Source of the DNA: Balneicella halophila
GTDB taxonomy: Bacteria > Bacteroidota > Bacteroidia > Bacteroidales > Balneicellaceae
Length of the DNA stretch: 64,000 nucleotides
NCBI RefSeq assembly: GCF_003096835.1
Contig: NZ_QENZ01000005.1
Location: forward strand, 186,001 to 250,000
Reading direction: 5' to 3'
Within the stretch, counting starts at the first letter, position 1, and each line of letters begins with the position of its first letter. Below, piece by piece: positions 36,585 through 45,015 of the stretch. The notes beneath the pieces were generated by a model. It was given only the letters and a program-made list of their open reading frames with translations. It was not told the DNA's origin and ran no database searches. A program made the position numbers and the translations under genes.

Positions 36585-37388
36585 ATGAAAAACATCACAG
36601 AATCTTCATCCGAATATGAACATCTTGACGAAATGAGCGTAAGCGCTCTATTGGAGGGGATGAATGAAGAAGATCGCAAAGTTTATGAAGCGATACAAAA
36701 AACACTCCCAGAAATAGAAAAGCTTGTAAAGGCAATCGTACCACGCATAAAAGAAGGTGGACGTGTATTTTATATAGGTGCGGGTACTAGCGGTCGATTA
36801 GGTGTATTAGATGCCTCAGAACTTCCTCCTACTTTTGGTGTTTCTGATGGTATTTTCATTGGATTGATCGCCGGGGGTGATATTGCACTGCGTAAAGCGG
36901 TAGAAAATGCTGAAGATGATACGAAACAAGCTTGGAAAACTCTTCAAGATTATGAGATTAACGAAAAAGATGTTGTTATTGGCATCGCTGCTTCGGGAAC
37001 AACTCCCTATGTAATTGGAGGTGTGAAAACAGCCCGAGATAATGGCTTGCTTACTGCCTGCATTACTTGCAACCCAAACTCTCCTCTTGGGAAAGCCGTT
37101 GATATTCCTATTGAAGCTGTTGTAGGCAGTGAATTTGTTACGGGAAGTACACGGTTAAAATCAGGAACGGCACAAAAAATGATCTTGAATATGATAAGTA
37201 CTGTAACGATGATACAATTAGGAAAAGTATCAGGAAACAAAATGGTTCATATGCAATTGACTAATCAAAAATTGGTAGAGCGTGGTAGCCGAATGCTTAT
37301 GGATGAGTTAGATATTTCTTATAATGAAGCCAAAAAATTACTAAGACAACATGGTAGTGTTTCTGCAGCTTTGAATTCCAAAAGATAA
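36585..37388 (+). CDS. murQ: N-acetylmuramic acid 6-phosphate etherase MurQ
   Basis: MurQ removes lactate from MurNAc-6-phosphate to give GlcNAc-6-phosphate in peptidoglycan recycling. The 267-residue SIS-domain protein has the signature FYIGAGTSGRLGVLDASELPPTFG, with the catalytic Glu in SELPPT, plus GIAASGTTPYVIGG and GSTRLKSGTAQKMILNMIST. It is somewhat shorter than the roughly 298-residue E. coli enzyme, having a shortened C-terminus. It starts 8 bases after the CoA-binding gene. Together with the AmgK/MurU-like pair at 18-20 kb it indicates two branches of MurNAc use. Confidence 0.96.
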   Translation: MKNITESSSEYEHLDEMSVSALLEGMNEEDRKVYEAIQKTLPEIEKLVKAIVPRIKEGGRVFYIGAGTSGRLGVLDASELPPTFGVSDGIFIGLIAGGDIALRKAVENAEDDTKQAWKTLQDYEINEKDVVIGIAASGTTPYVIGGVKTARDNGLLTACITCNPNSPLGKAVDIPIEAVVGSEFVTGSTRLKSGTAQKMILNMISTVTMIQLGKVSGNKMVHMQLTNQKLVERGSRMLMDELDISYNEAKKLLRQHGSVSAALNSKR

Positions 37389-37462
37389 TCAACTTTGTTT
37401 TGCAAATCTATTATTATCTTGAATCCAAATTTTATATAATATATAGTTAAAACGAAATCTAT

Positions 37463-38022
37463 ATGAAAAAAGCATTACTAGTCCTAATTTTTTGTACATC
37501 AGTATTCATAGCCAAATCACAAAACGCAAGTGTAGAAAAATCTGTTTATGGAATCCAAATAGGATTTTTAGGCGTTTATGCACACAATGAAAGTTACCTA
37601 ACAGATAATATGCCCTTCGCACAGAAGTAGGATTAGATTCAGGTATTTGGTGGGGTAAAGCTTACGATGGAGTGAGCTTTGTAATGGCACCTGCTTTTAC
37701 TGTAGAACCGAGATATTATTACAACCTGAATAAACGGATAAATAAGGCACGAAGTATCACTGGGAATAGTGGCAATTTTATTTCTTTGAAGACAACTTTT
37801 CATCCGGATTGGTTCTTAATTTCCAATGAAGATAATGTAAATGTAGTGAGTGATATCTCGTTTGTTCCAACTTGGGGAATTAGAAGAACTATTGGAATGC
37901 ACTTTTGTTATGAAGCTGGTTTTGGCATTGGCTATCGACGCTATCTACAAAGTGATGGATATTATGGTGATAAAGATTATGTAGCTGTAAACCTGCACTT
38001 AAGGATTGGCTATAAGTTTTAA
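37463..38022 (+). pseudogene. Outer-membrane beta-barrel protein, frameshifted
   Basis: The ATG at 37463 opens a signal peptide (MKKALLVLIFCTSVFIAKSQ) followed by VYGIQIGFLGVYAHNESYLTDN; that frame stops at about 37630. The homologous continuation ALRTEVGLDSGIWWG starts at 37612 in another frame and runs to a barrel-like end LHLRIGYKF at 38022. The two halves join if one base is restored near 37605-37615. The whole resembles a small porin-like Bacteroidota barrel with EPRYYYNLNKRI and TFHPDWFLI. It is either a genuine frameshift or an assembly error. Confidence 0.75.
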
Positions 38023-38082
38023 TTCATTATTTTTCATTTTTGGCAAAGGTTTTGCTTTTATTAAAAATAAAAACTTGGTATT

Positions 38083-38808
38083 ATGAAATATTTTATTGGA
38101 ATTCTCAGTTTTTTATTATTTACAGCTTGCCAAAATAACTCCACTATTGAGCATTCGAAATTTAAAACGATAATGCTCAAGTTATCTTGAGAAGTTGAGG
38201 TATTACCTGACCAAGCAAGTTTTTCTATTGATTTAGAATGTCTGGATAAATCCATTAAAAAATCCAAAAACTGTTTAATTGAAAAATCGAATAAATTGAA
38301 TGAGCAACTGCAGTCGTTGGGCGTAAATAAAAACGACATCCTTACGATGAATATCAATCTTCGCAAAAGTTATAAATGGTGGAACAATTCACGTATTTTT
38401 GAAGGCTACAAAAGTTCAACCAGTTTAATTGTAACAGTAAAAGATATTGACATATTAGATGGTATTTATACTCAAATTTTAGATCATAAAAATCTTTCTA
38501 TTGGAAGGCTTAGTTTTACCCATTCAAACATGGACAGTTTAAGAAATGATGCCTACATAAAAGCATTAGAAAAGTCAGCTATTCTTGCCGATAAACTTTT
38601 AGATAAGCTTCCTGAGTCTGGAAAAGAGATAGTAAAGATAGGTAATGTAAAAATTTCATCTTCAACACCTAATCCAAGAGTTGAATATCGGTCTGATTCA
38701 TATAAAACAATAATGGAAGAAGCTGAAGTTGCTTATGAAACGTTAGAGATAAACAAAGGTACTATTAAGGTAAATGCGACATTATTTGTAGAATATCAAA
38801 TACAATAA
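38083..38808 (+). pseudogene. SIMPL/DUF541-domain lipoprotein with an in-frame TGA
   Basis: The ATG at 38083 gives a lipoprotein signal (LLFTAC, Cys16). After 35 codons there is an in-frame TGA at 38188-38190, and the same frame then continues with EVEVLPDQASFSIDL, the typical opening of a SIMPL domain, and runs to 38808. Homologous proteins usually have Gly just before EVEV, so GGA to TGA is the simplest explanation. LQSLGVNKNDILTMNINLRKSYKW and FVEYQIQ fit the family. If the TGA is read as stop, no signal peptide is attached to the remaining 38296-38808 frame. Confidence 0.8.
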
Positions 38809-38812
38809 AAAC

Positions 38813-38841
38813 ATCCTATTCTCTAGATAAAAGAATAGGAT
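38813..38841 (+). terminator. Hairpin between convergent genes
   Basis: ATCCTATTCT and AGAATAGGAT form a perfect 10-base stem with a short loop, between the SIMPL gene and the convergent permease gene. T-rich sequence follows only after a few bases, so efficiency is uncertain. Confidence 0.6.
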
Positions 38842-38866
38842 ATCTAATTTTTAGTTAAAACGAGTC

Positions 38867-40141
38867 TTAGTTTTCTAATTGAGACTCTTTTCTTTTGGGT
38901 AAAATTAAGTTCAAAAGTACCCCTACGATACTTGCCAAACCAATCCCAGAAAATTCTGCTTTGATGTTTCCCATCTGTATTCCTTGCTCGGCAAGCCACT
39001 GAGTCATTGCATCAGGAAGATGCATTGGTAAAACAGCTCCACCTATTCCTATAACGAGAATGACAGATGCAATCACTTGATTTCGAGTATTGTCAAAATC
39101 AATTTTATTACTAATCAGTGTTTTGATACCTACCGAGGCTATCATTCCGAATAGTAACAACATCACTCCTCCCAAAACGGCTTGTGGTATTGTTGTCAAT
39201 GCAGCTGCTACCACTCCAATGAATGAAAAAATAATAGCTGTAATGGCAGTAATACGTAACACTCTAGGGTCAGTTACTTTAGTTAATTGCACAGCTCCAG
39301 TAACTTCTGAGTAAGTCGTATTTGGAGGCCCTCCAAGACAAGCAGCTACTAATGTTGCCACACCATCACCAAGAATCGTTTTATGGAGTCCCGGTTTTTT
39401 GACAAAATCCTTTCCCGCAACATTACTTACCGCATAGATATCACCAACGTGTTCTACTAATGGTGCTACCGCGACAGGAAGCATAAACAAAATTGCGCCC
39501 CAATTAAACTCAGGAAAAACAAGTCGAGGAGCTTCTAGAACAGGTGCTTGAGTTATGACATGATAATCGACTTTCCCTAACAACATAGCTACAATGTAGC
39601 CCACCAGCAATGCAATAAAAATAGGGATTAACTTTATAAACCCTTTACCAAACATAACTACGATAATGGCTGTGGCTAATGTTATCAATGCTAGAACCCA
39701 ATCACTGCGTGACATATCTACAGCAACGGGTGCTAATGACAAACCAATCAGCATAATTACAGGCCCTACTACGATAGGTGGGAAAAGTCGGGTAATGACT
39801 CTAAGTCCAAAAGCTCTTACCAAAAATGAAAATATCACATAGAATACACCAACAGCTATCAATCCTGATAGTGTCCCTGCATATCCATACGCATTGATAG
39901 AGGCAATAATCGGTGCAATAAATGCAAAACTACTTCCTAAAAAAATCGGAATACGTCCTTTGGTGATTAAGTGAAAAATAAGTGTACCCACCCCGGCTGT
40001 AAATAACGCTGTAGTGGTTGAAAAGTCTTCTCCAGTACTTTGAGAAATAAGAATAGGAACTAGAACAGTAGCACCAAATGCAACGAAAAGAAACTGCATC
40101 CCTAAAGCTACCCTTCTTAGAGGGTTTTTGATAGTTTCCAT
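38867..40141 (-). CDS. Uracil/xanthine permease (NCS2 family)
   Basis: I favour the ATG at 40141 (424 residues), because LRRVALGMQFLFVAFGATVLVPIL then begins about 10 residues in, as in UraA; an in-frame ATG at 40186 would add 15 residues. The protein has about 14 membrane segments. Signatures are FLGSSFAFIAPI near the first half-helix, VAPLVEHVGDIYAVSN with the substrate-binding Glu and His, and GGPPNTTYSEVTGA in the second repeat. UraA-like proton symport of uracil is most likely; xanthine specificity cannot be excluded. Confidence 0.9.
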   Translation of the reverse strand: METIKNPLRRVALGMQFLFVAFGATVLVPILISQSTGEDFSTTTALFTAGVGTLIFHLITKGRIPIFLGSSFAFIAPIIASINAYGYAGTLSGLIAVGVFYVIFSFLVRAFGLRVITRLFPPIVVGPVIMLIGLSLAPVAVDMSRSDWVLALITLATAIIVVMFGKGFIKLIPIFIALLVGYIVAMLLGKVDYHVITQAPVLEAPRLVFPEFNWGAILFMLPVAVAPLVEHVGDIYAVSNVAGKDFVKKPGLHKTILGDGVATLVAACLGGPPNTTYSEVTGAVQLTKVTDPRVLRITAITAIIFSFIGVVAAALTTIPQAVLGGVMLLLFGMIASVGIKTLISNKIDFDNTRNQVIASVILVIGIGGAVLPMHLPDAMTQWLAEQGIQMGNIKAEFSGIGLASIVGVLLNLILPKRKESQLEN

Positions 40142-40277
40142 AGAAAGATTTCTTTCAAAGTTAATCGTTAAGACTATTTTCTCCAAAAGATTATAAATAT
40201 TTAAGATTCAAATCAATTTAAAATATAGCTTCAACTAATTGACAATCAGATGTTTTATAGTTATAAAAAAGAAAAGA

Positions 40278-40285
40278 TATTTTTG
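40278..40285 (+). promoter_or_regulatory. Putative -7 box for the outer-membrane protein operon
   Basis: TATTTTTG fits TAnnTTTG about 88 bases before the ATG at 40373. No clear -33 element. Confidence 0.35.
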
Positions 40286-40372
40286 CAGATTTTTAATAGG
40301 GGTTTTTAATAAAGTTGCGTCTTATATATGTATGAGAACAAAAACATAAACTTAATTTTAAAAATAAAAAAA

Positions 40373-41147
40373 ATGAAAACAATTGTAAAAACCACAGTAC
40401 TTTTAGCAACTTTGATTTTAGGAGCTACAACTTTGAATGCACAAAATGCGTATAAAACAAACAGACATGAGATCAGACCATTTTATGGAACTGCTTATGC
40501 ATCAAGTGACACTGATATCTTTGCCAACACTCTTTCCAACGGACTGCTAGGCATTGCAGAAAAGTCAGAAACAACAACTTTCGGTATGGCAGGGATAGGC
40601 TATCGTTATCACATCAAGCGATTAGCTTTAGGAGTGGATTTAGGTTATTCAACAGCAACTGAGGAGTTGTTCAAAAAAAGAAAAAGATGCGAAACCTTTT
40701 GAAACAAAAAAAATCAAGAGATACTTCCCTAATGCTCTCACTCCTACCCATATTTTAATGTTAACTACAGAATATTCATTTAATAAAATACACAGCATTT
40801 CTTTAATGTGGGAATATAATACAGAACGCTATATAAGTATTCCTATTTATGAAATTGCAAATATCGATAATGTGATAAATGATGATTCTCCTAGTATAAA
40901 AAACTACGTTTATGGTGACATAAATGGTTTTCAACTAAAAGATAATTATCGAATTGACGCTGGATATACATTTCAAATAAAAGGGAAGAAATATGCTAAG
41001 CATATTTTAAAGACGGGCATTTATAGTTTAGTGGGTAAAGCTGCTCCTTTTCGTGCAACATCAAGCGTTTTTGAAGGCGAAGTTAATATTGAAGAGGTAG
41101 CTCTCCCCTCTCCAATGCCATATGTTAGTTATACTTTTAAATTCTAA
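40373..41147 (+). pseudogene. Outer-membrane beta-barrel protein, frameshifted in an A-run
   Basis: The ATG at 40373 starts a signal peptide (MKTIVKTTVLLATLILGATT, then LNAQ). The mature part, FGMAGIGYRYHIKRLALGVDLGYS, is barrel-like. The frame breaks at about 40674-40690, inside an A-rich run, and stops at about 40700. The other frame continues through KKDAKPFETKKIKRYFPN and LTTEYSFNKIHSISLMWEYN to a barrel end SYTFKF at 41147. One inserted or deleted A explains it, so sequencing error and true inactivation are both possible. A lipoprotein gene starts 5 bases downstream. Confidence 0.75.
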
Positions 41148-41152
41148 ACAAG

Positions 41153-41974
41153 ATGAAAACTATATATCTTTTATGCTCAATAATACTTTTCTTCAGTTCT
41201 TGCAGTAACGAATATACACCTCCACCCCAGCAGAAGGAAAATGTTCCAGTTGTATTAGGAGAAGCTGTGCAAAATGAGTATTTTAAAATTACCTTAACAA
41301 ATGCAAGAAATAGAACATATCCTGAAAATAAGAGTGTTGTTTCTATTAAAGAAGTGAGTCTTTGGGATAGTTCTAATAATTTTCTAGATAAATTGGCTGC
41401 ACAAGGAAATAATAAAAGGAAATCGAACCAAAAAGCAGAGGCTGGCAAAAGTTATATTTTAAAGTTTAAATATGACAATGAAGAAATAACAGCAAAGACA
41501 ACAATACCTTCTTCTTTCACAGCTAACATTCATAGGAAGACACAGCTTTCTAATGATTCTTTATTAGTTGAGTTATCCATAAAAAATAATGCATCAAGCA
41601 CTGATGATTCATTTTATGTAATAGAGTGTTGGGCATCTATTAATAAAAAACAAACTAAATTACCCTTTGCAAATAATGACTCTTTTATACATAATAATAA
41701 GTACGGAATGCTTTCTTCTCCTTTTAAACGTTTGTTTTTCAGTAGTACATCACCACAACAATTAAGTATAAAATTTTTAAGCAATATCTACCTTTATTTT
41801 AAAGATGGTGATTCTTTGATTATTAAGATAAAAAGCGTCAATCCTGATTATTATAAATACTTATATAATACAGAAATTCAACTTCAAAACGAAGAGTTTT
41901 ATCTCCCTAATAACGCCAATGGTTATTTAGGCGTTTGGGGAGGAGCTTACGAGGAAACCCTTACAATCTTTTAG
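41153..41974 (+). CDS. Lipoprotein, DUF4249-like
   Basis: The 273-residue protein has a lipoprotein signal with Cys17 (FFSSC). The N-terminal region (KITLTNARNRTYPENKSVVSIKEVSLWDSS) and the turn EAGKSYILKFKYDNEEITAKTTIP resemble DUF4249 lipoproteins, which often sit beside TonB-dependent receptors or barrels in Bacteroidota. It is the second gene of a unit with the frameshifted barrel and overlaps the convergent ppk1 gene by 4 bases. Function is unknown. Confidence 0.68.
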   Translation: MKTIYLLCSIILFFSSCSNEYTPPPQQKENVPVVLGEAVQNEYFKITLTNARNRTYPENKSVVSIKEVSLWDSSNNFLDKLAAQGNNKRKSNQKAEAGKSYILKFKYDNEEITAKTTIPSSFTANIHRKTQLSNDSLLVELSIKNNASSTDDSFYVIECWASINKKQTKLPFANNDSFIHNNKYGMLSSPFKRLFFSSTSPQQLSIKFLSNIYLYFKDGDSLIIKIKSVNPDYYKYLYNTEIQLQNEEFYLPNNANGYLGVWGGAYEETLTIF

Positions 41975-44031
41975 TTTTTATTTTCTAATCCTTGAACATA
42001 ATCACACATTTCCGCCTGTGCTCGAATAGCTGGAGTATTAGGTTCTCTTTCGATTCTCACATTTTCCAATTTCTCATTGACAAGACAAGCAGAAAGATTA
42101 TCAGCCAATTGTATATCTAAGAAGTCTTTTATTTGTTTTTTTAATGGTTCATCAACTATTGGGAATGCACTCTCTATACGTCTGTGCATATTTCTGTTCA
42201 TCAAATCAGCTGAAGAAAGATAAAATTCCTCGTCACCATCATTATAAAAATAAAAAACTCTTGCATGTTCGAGAAAGCGATCGACAATACGAATAATTTT
42301 GATGTTTTTGCTGTATTTCTGATTAGGGACTAAACAGCAAATACCTCTGACAATTAAATCGACCTTTACCCCTGCCAAACTGGCTTCATAGAGCTTTTCA
42401 ATTACATTCTTCTCTTGCAAACCATTCATTTTCAAAATCATATGGGCTTTTTTGCCATCTTTTTTATTTTTGATTTCTCGCTCTATTAATTTTATGATAT
42501 TCTTATAAAGATTGAATTGTCCTATGAAAAGATGCTTGAAACGAGGTGAGGTATTTTGATTTTCAAGGTAATCAAACAAATTAACTAAATCAGTAATGAT
42601 TTCTGGCTTCTTGGTAAAATAACCGATATCAGAATACAAGGTTGCCGTCTTTTCATTAAAATTACCAGTACTTAAAAATGCATAATTTGTGCTGTCTCCT
42701 TTGCGTAAAACTAAGGCGACTTTAGCATGAACTTTTATACCCGGGATACTGTAGATAATTTTGATACCTGCATGTTGCATTTCTTTTGCAAAATGCAGGT
42801 TTGCAGTTTCGTCAAAGCGGGCTTTCACTTCTACAAAAACAGTGACCTCTTTACCATTTCGTGCGGCACCAATCAATGCTTCAACAACTGCTGAGTTTTT
42901 GGCTACACGGTATTGTGTTACCATTATTTTTTCAACTTTAGGGTCTATTGCTGCTTCATTAAGCATTCTAATCACATAATGATAAGAGTGATATGGGAAA
43001 TGCAATAAATATTCCTTTTTCTTTAGTGCTTTTAAAATTGTATTTGCTTCATCTAACTCTTTCACATTGAGATGGTGAAATTTCTCTCTCTCCATTTCAG
43101 GATAAAACGGGTTGGGGAATGAAAATAAATCATTCAATTTAAGATACTTGCCAGCTTCCAACATGTCTGTATAGATCAATTTGAAATTGTCCTTTAAGAC
43201 TTCCACCATTCGTGCAGGCATATTATGATCATAAGAAAAACGAGAATATTCTCCTACTTCTCTTCTCAATACGTTTTTCTCAATATTGTCGATAATATCT
43301 CCATCTAATTCATCTTCTACCTCAAAATCTGCATCGCGCGTAACCATAAATGTATGGGCTTTGTCAATTGTATAGCCTGGAAATAGCGAGCTTAAATTAT
43401 AACGAACGATGTCGTCCAAAAACATGATAAAATGACGTCCATCTCTTTGGGGTATTTCAATAAATCTATCAAAATGATGACTCGGAATGCGAACAATAGC
43501 GTACCGTGGCTGTGGTTTGGATGCTTTTGACTTTTTCTTATAAAGTCTAAGCAGATAATATGGCACATTATTCTGCAAGAATGGGTTCACTCTATCCTTG
43601 AGCAAAAGCATAGGGTGAGTATGAGGAATTAATGCATCATGAAAAAGCTCGGTGATATACGACTTCTGATTCTCATCCAGTTTTTTGAAATCACGGACTA
43701 AATATATGTTATTTGATTTCAACTTTTCAATTACATCATCAAAAATCTGATTAAATTCTTGGAGGTGACTATTTACCGTTTTTCTAATTTCATTGAGGAT
43801 CTTACCAGGTTTAGTATCACCGTTGCCTATATCTTCAGAAAGTCGTTGCAACTTTTTGTATGAGGCAACCCTTACACTAAAAAATTCCTCAAGGTTGTTT
43901 GAATAAATAGCTAAGAAATTGATACGTTCATACAACGGCAACTCTTCAGACTTTGCTTCATCCAAAACTCGTTTATTGAAAGACAACCAACTTAATTCTC
44001 TATTAAAGAAACGATAGGTATTCGTAGGCAT
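41971..44031 (-). CDS. ppk1: Polyphosphate kinase 1
   Basis: PPK1 polymerises ATP gamma-phosphate into polyphosphate. I take the ATG at 44031 (686 residues), where the conserved N-terminus YRFFNRELSWLSFNKRVLDEA begins a few residues in; an in-frame ATG at 44097 would overlap prmA. Other signatures are YSNNLEEFFSVRVASYK, FPYHSYHYVIRMLNEAA, VFVEVKARFDE, GIKVHAKVALVLRK with the autophosphorylated His, and ADLMNRNMHRRIE near the C-terminus. Length and motif order are standard. Confidence 0.95.
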   Translation of the reverse strand: MPTNTYRFFNRELSWLSFNKRVLDEAKSEELPLYERINFLAIYSNNLEEFFSVRVASYKKLQRLSEDIGNGDTKPGKILNEIRKTVNSHLQEFNQIFDDVIEKLKSNNIYLVRDFKKLDENQKSYITELFHDALIPHTHPMLLLKDRVNPFLQNNVPYYLLRLYKKKSKASKPQPRYAIVRIPSHHFDRFIEIPQRDGRHFIMFLDDIVRYNLSSLFPGYTIDKAHTFMVTRDADFEVEDELDGDIIDNIEKNVLRREVGEYSRFSYDHNMPARMVEVLKDNFKLIYTDMLEAGKYLKLNDLFSFPNPFYPEMEREKFHHLNVKELDEANTILKALKKKEYLLHFPYHSYHYVIRMLNEAAIDPKVEKIMVTQYRVAKNSAVVEALIGAARNGKEVTVFVEVKARFDETANLHFAKEMQHAGIKIIYSIPGIKVHAKVALVLRKGDSTNYAFLSTGNFNEKTATLYSDIGYFTKKPEIITDLVNLFDYLENQNTSPRFKHLFIGQFNLYKNIIKLIEREIKNKKDGKKAHMILKMNGLQEKNVIEKLYEASLAGVKVDLIVRGICCLVPNQKYSKNIKIIRIVDRFLEHARVFYFYNDGDEEFYLSSADLMNRNMHRRIESAFPIVDEPLKKQIKDFLDIQLADNLSACLVNEKLENVRIEREPNTPAIRAQAEMCDYVQGLENKN

Positions 44032-44069
44032 AATTCCGTATTTAAAATTTTGAACATTAAAGATATAAA

Positions 44070-44900
44070 TTATTTTCGCACACTCAGCAATACCCACTCA
44101 TTTAGCACAGTCTTTTCACAATTTGTTAACGCTGATTTTTCGATAGCTTCTTCTAATTTTGGAACATCTTGCTCAAGAAAACCGCTCAATAGCAAGACAC
44201 CATCATCATGTAGTCTGCTTGCGTATTTATGCATATCTTGTAATAAAACATTCCTATTGATATTGGCTAAAATAATATCAAATGGTTTTTCATCAACATT
44301 GTCTATTGTTCCCTTCAGAATGGAAAATCGACCTTCTACTTTATTCAGTTTCTGATTCTCGAAGGCATTTTCATATGCATTGGAGTCTATATCTACACCG
44401 ACTACATTAGCACCCTGTTTTGCAACAAATAAAGACAAAATCCCAGTGCCATATCCCACATCTAACACTTTTTTAGCAGTCAAATCCATTTTTAACAATG
44501 CCTCTAGCATAAGGCTGGTTGTTTCATGGTGACCTGTCCCAAACGACATTTGAGGATTAATAATAATCTCATATGGAATATTAGGTATAGACTCGTGAAA
44601 TGTGCTCCTTACCAATAGTTTATCAGCGATAATCACAGGTTTATAATTTTCCTCCCAAAGCTGATTCCAATTTTTATCTTCCAATTTTCTCCACTTATAA
44701 TCAAAACTCAAAGTAGGCACCGATTGCTTCAACTCATCTAGCGCTTCTTTATTAAAATCACTAGCTGTGATATAGGCATCTACTCCACTGAGGTGTTCTT
44801 CAAAACCCTCATAGCCCATTTCGTTAAGATAAGCGATAAGGATCTCATTTGTTTCCTTTTTAATCTTGTGATTGGTAAAGCTGACAACAATATATTCCAT
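44070..44900 (-). CDS. prmA: Ribosomal protein L11 methyltransferase PrmA
   Basis: PrmA methylates lysines and the N-terminus of ribosomal protein L11. The 276-residue protein has an N-terminal substrate-binding domain (about 1-90) and a SAM-binding domain with FGTGHHETTSLMLEALL, VLDVGYGTGILSLF and ILANINRNVLL. The usual Cys or Gly in VLDVGCGTG is Tyr here, a mild variation. It lies 38 bases upstream of ppk1 on the same strand. Confidence 0.93.
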   Translation of the reverse strand: MEYIVVSFTNHKIKKETNEILIAYLNEMGYEGFEEHLSGVDAYITASDFNKEALDELKQSVPTLSFDYKWRKLEDKNWNQLWEENYKPVIIADKLLVRSTFHESIPNIPYEIIINPQMSFGTGHHETTSLMLEALLKMDLTAKKVLDVGYGTGILSLFVAKQGANVVGVDIDSNAYENAFENQKLNKVEGRFSILKGTIDNVDEKPFDIILANINRNVLLQDMHKYASRLHDDGVLLLSGFLEQDVPKLEEAIEKSALTNCEKTVLNEWVLLSVRK

Positions 44901-44957
44901 TTTCTATCCTATAAGTTTCGGTATTTGACAAAAATACAAGATAAAACTCATTTTTCG

Positions 44958-44987
44958 TTGGCATTTCCGCTAAAGTTCATAACTTTG
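44958..44987 (+). promoter_or_regulatory. Putative promoter for korAB
   Basis: TTG at 44958-44960, a 19-base spacer and TAACTTTG at 44980-44987 are a full Bacteroidota match, 28 bases before the korA ATG. Confidence 0.65.
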
Positions 44988-45015
44988 TTTTTCATATAAT
45001 AAAAATCACAACCTA

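Noticed and set aside
38188-38190. TGA as a selenocysteine codon
   Set aside because: The position is expected to be Gly, no selenocysteine insertion element or sel genes were seen, and SIMPL proteins are not known selenoproteins.
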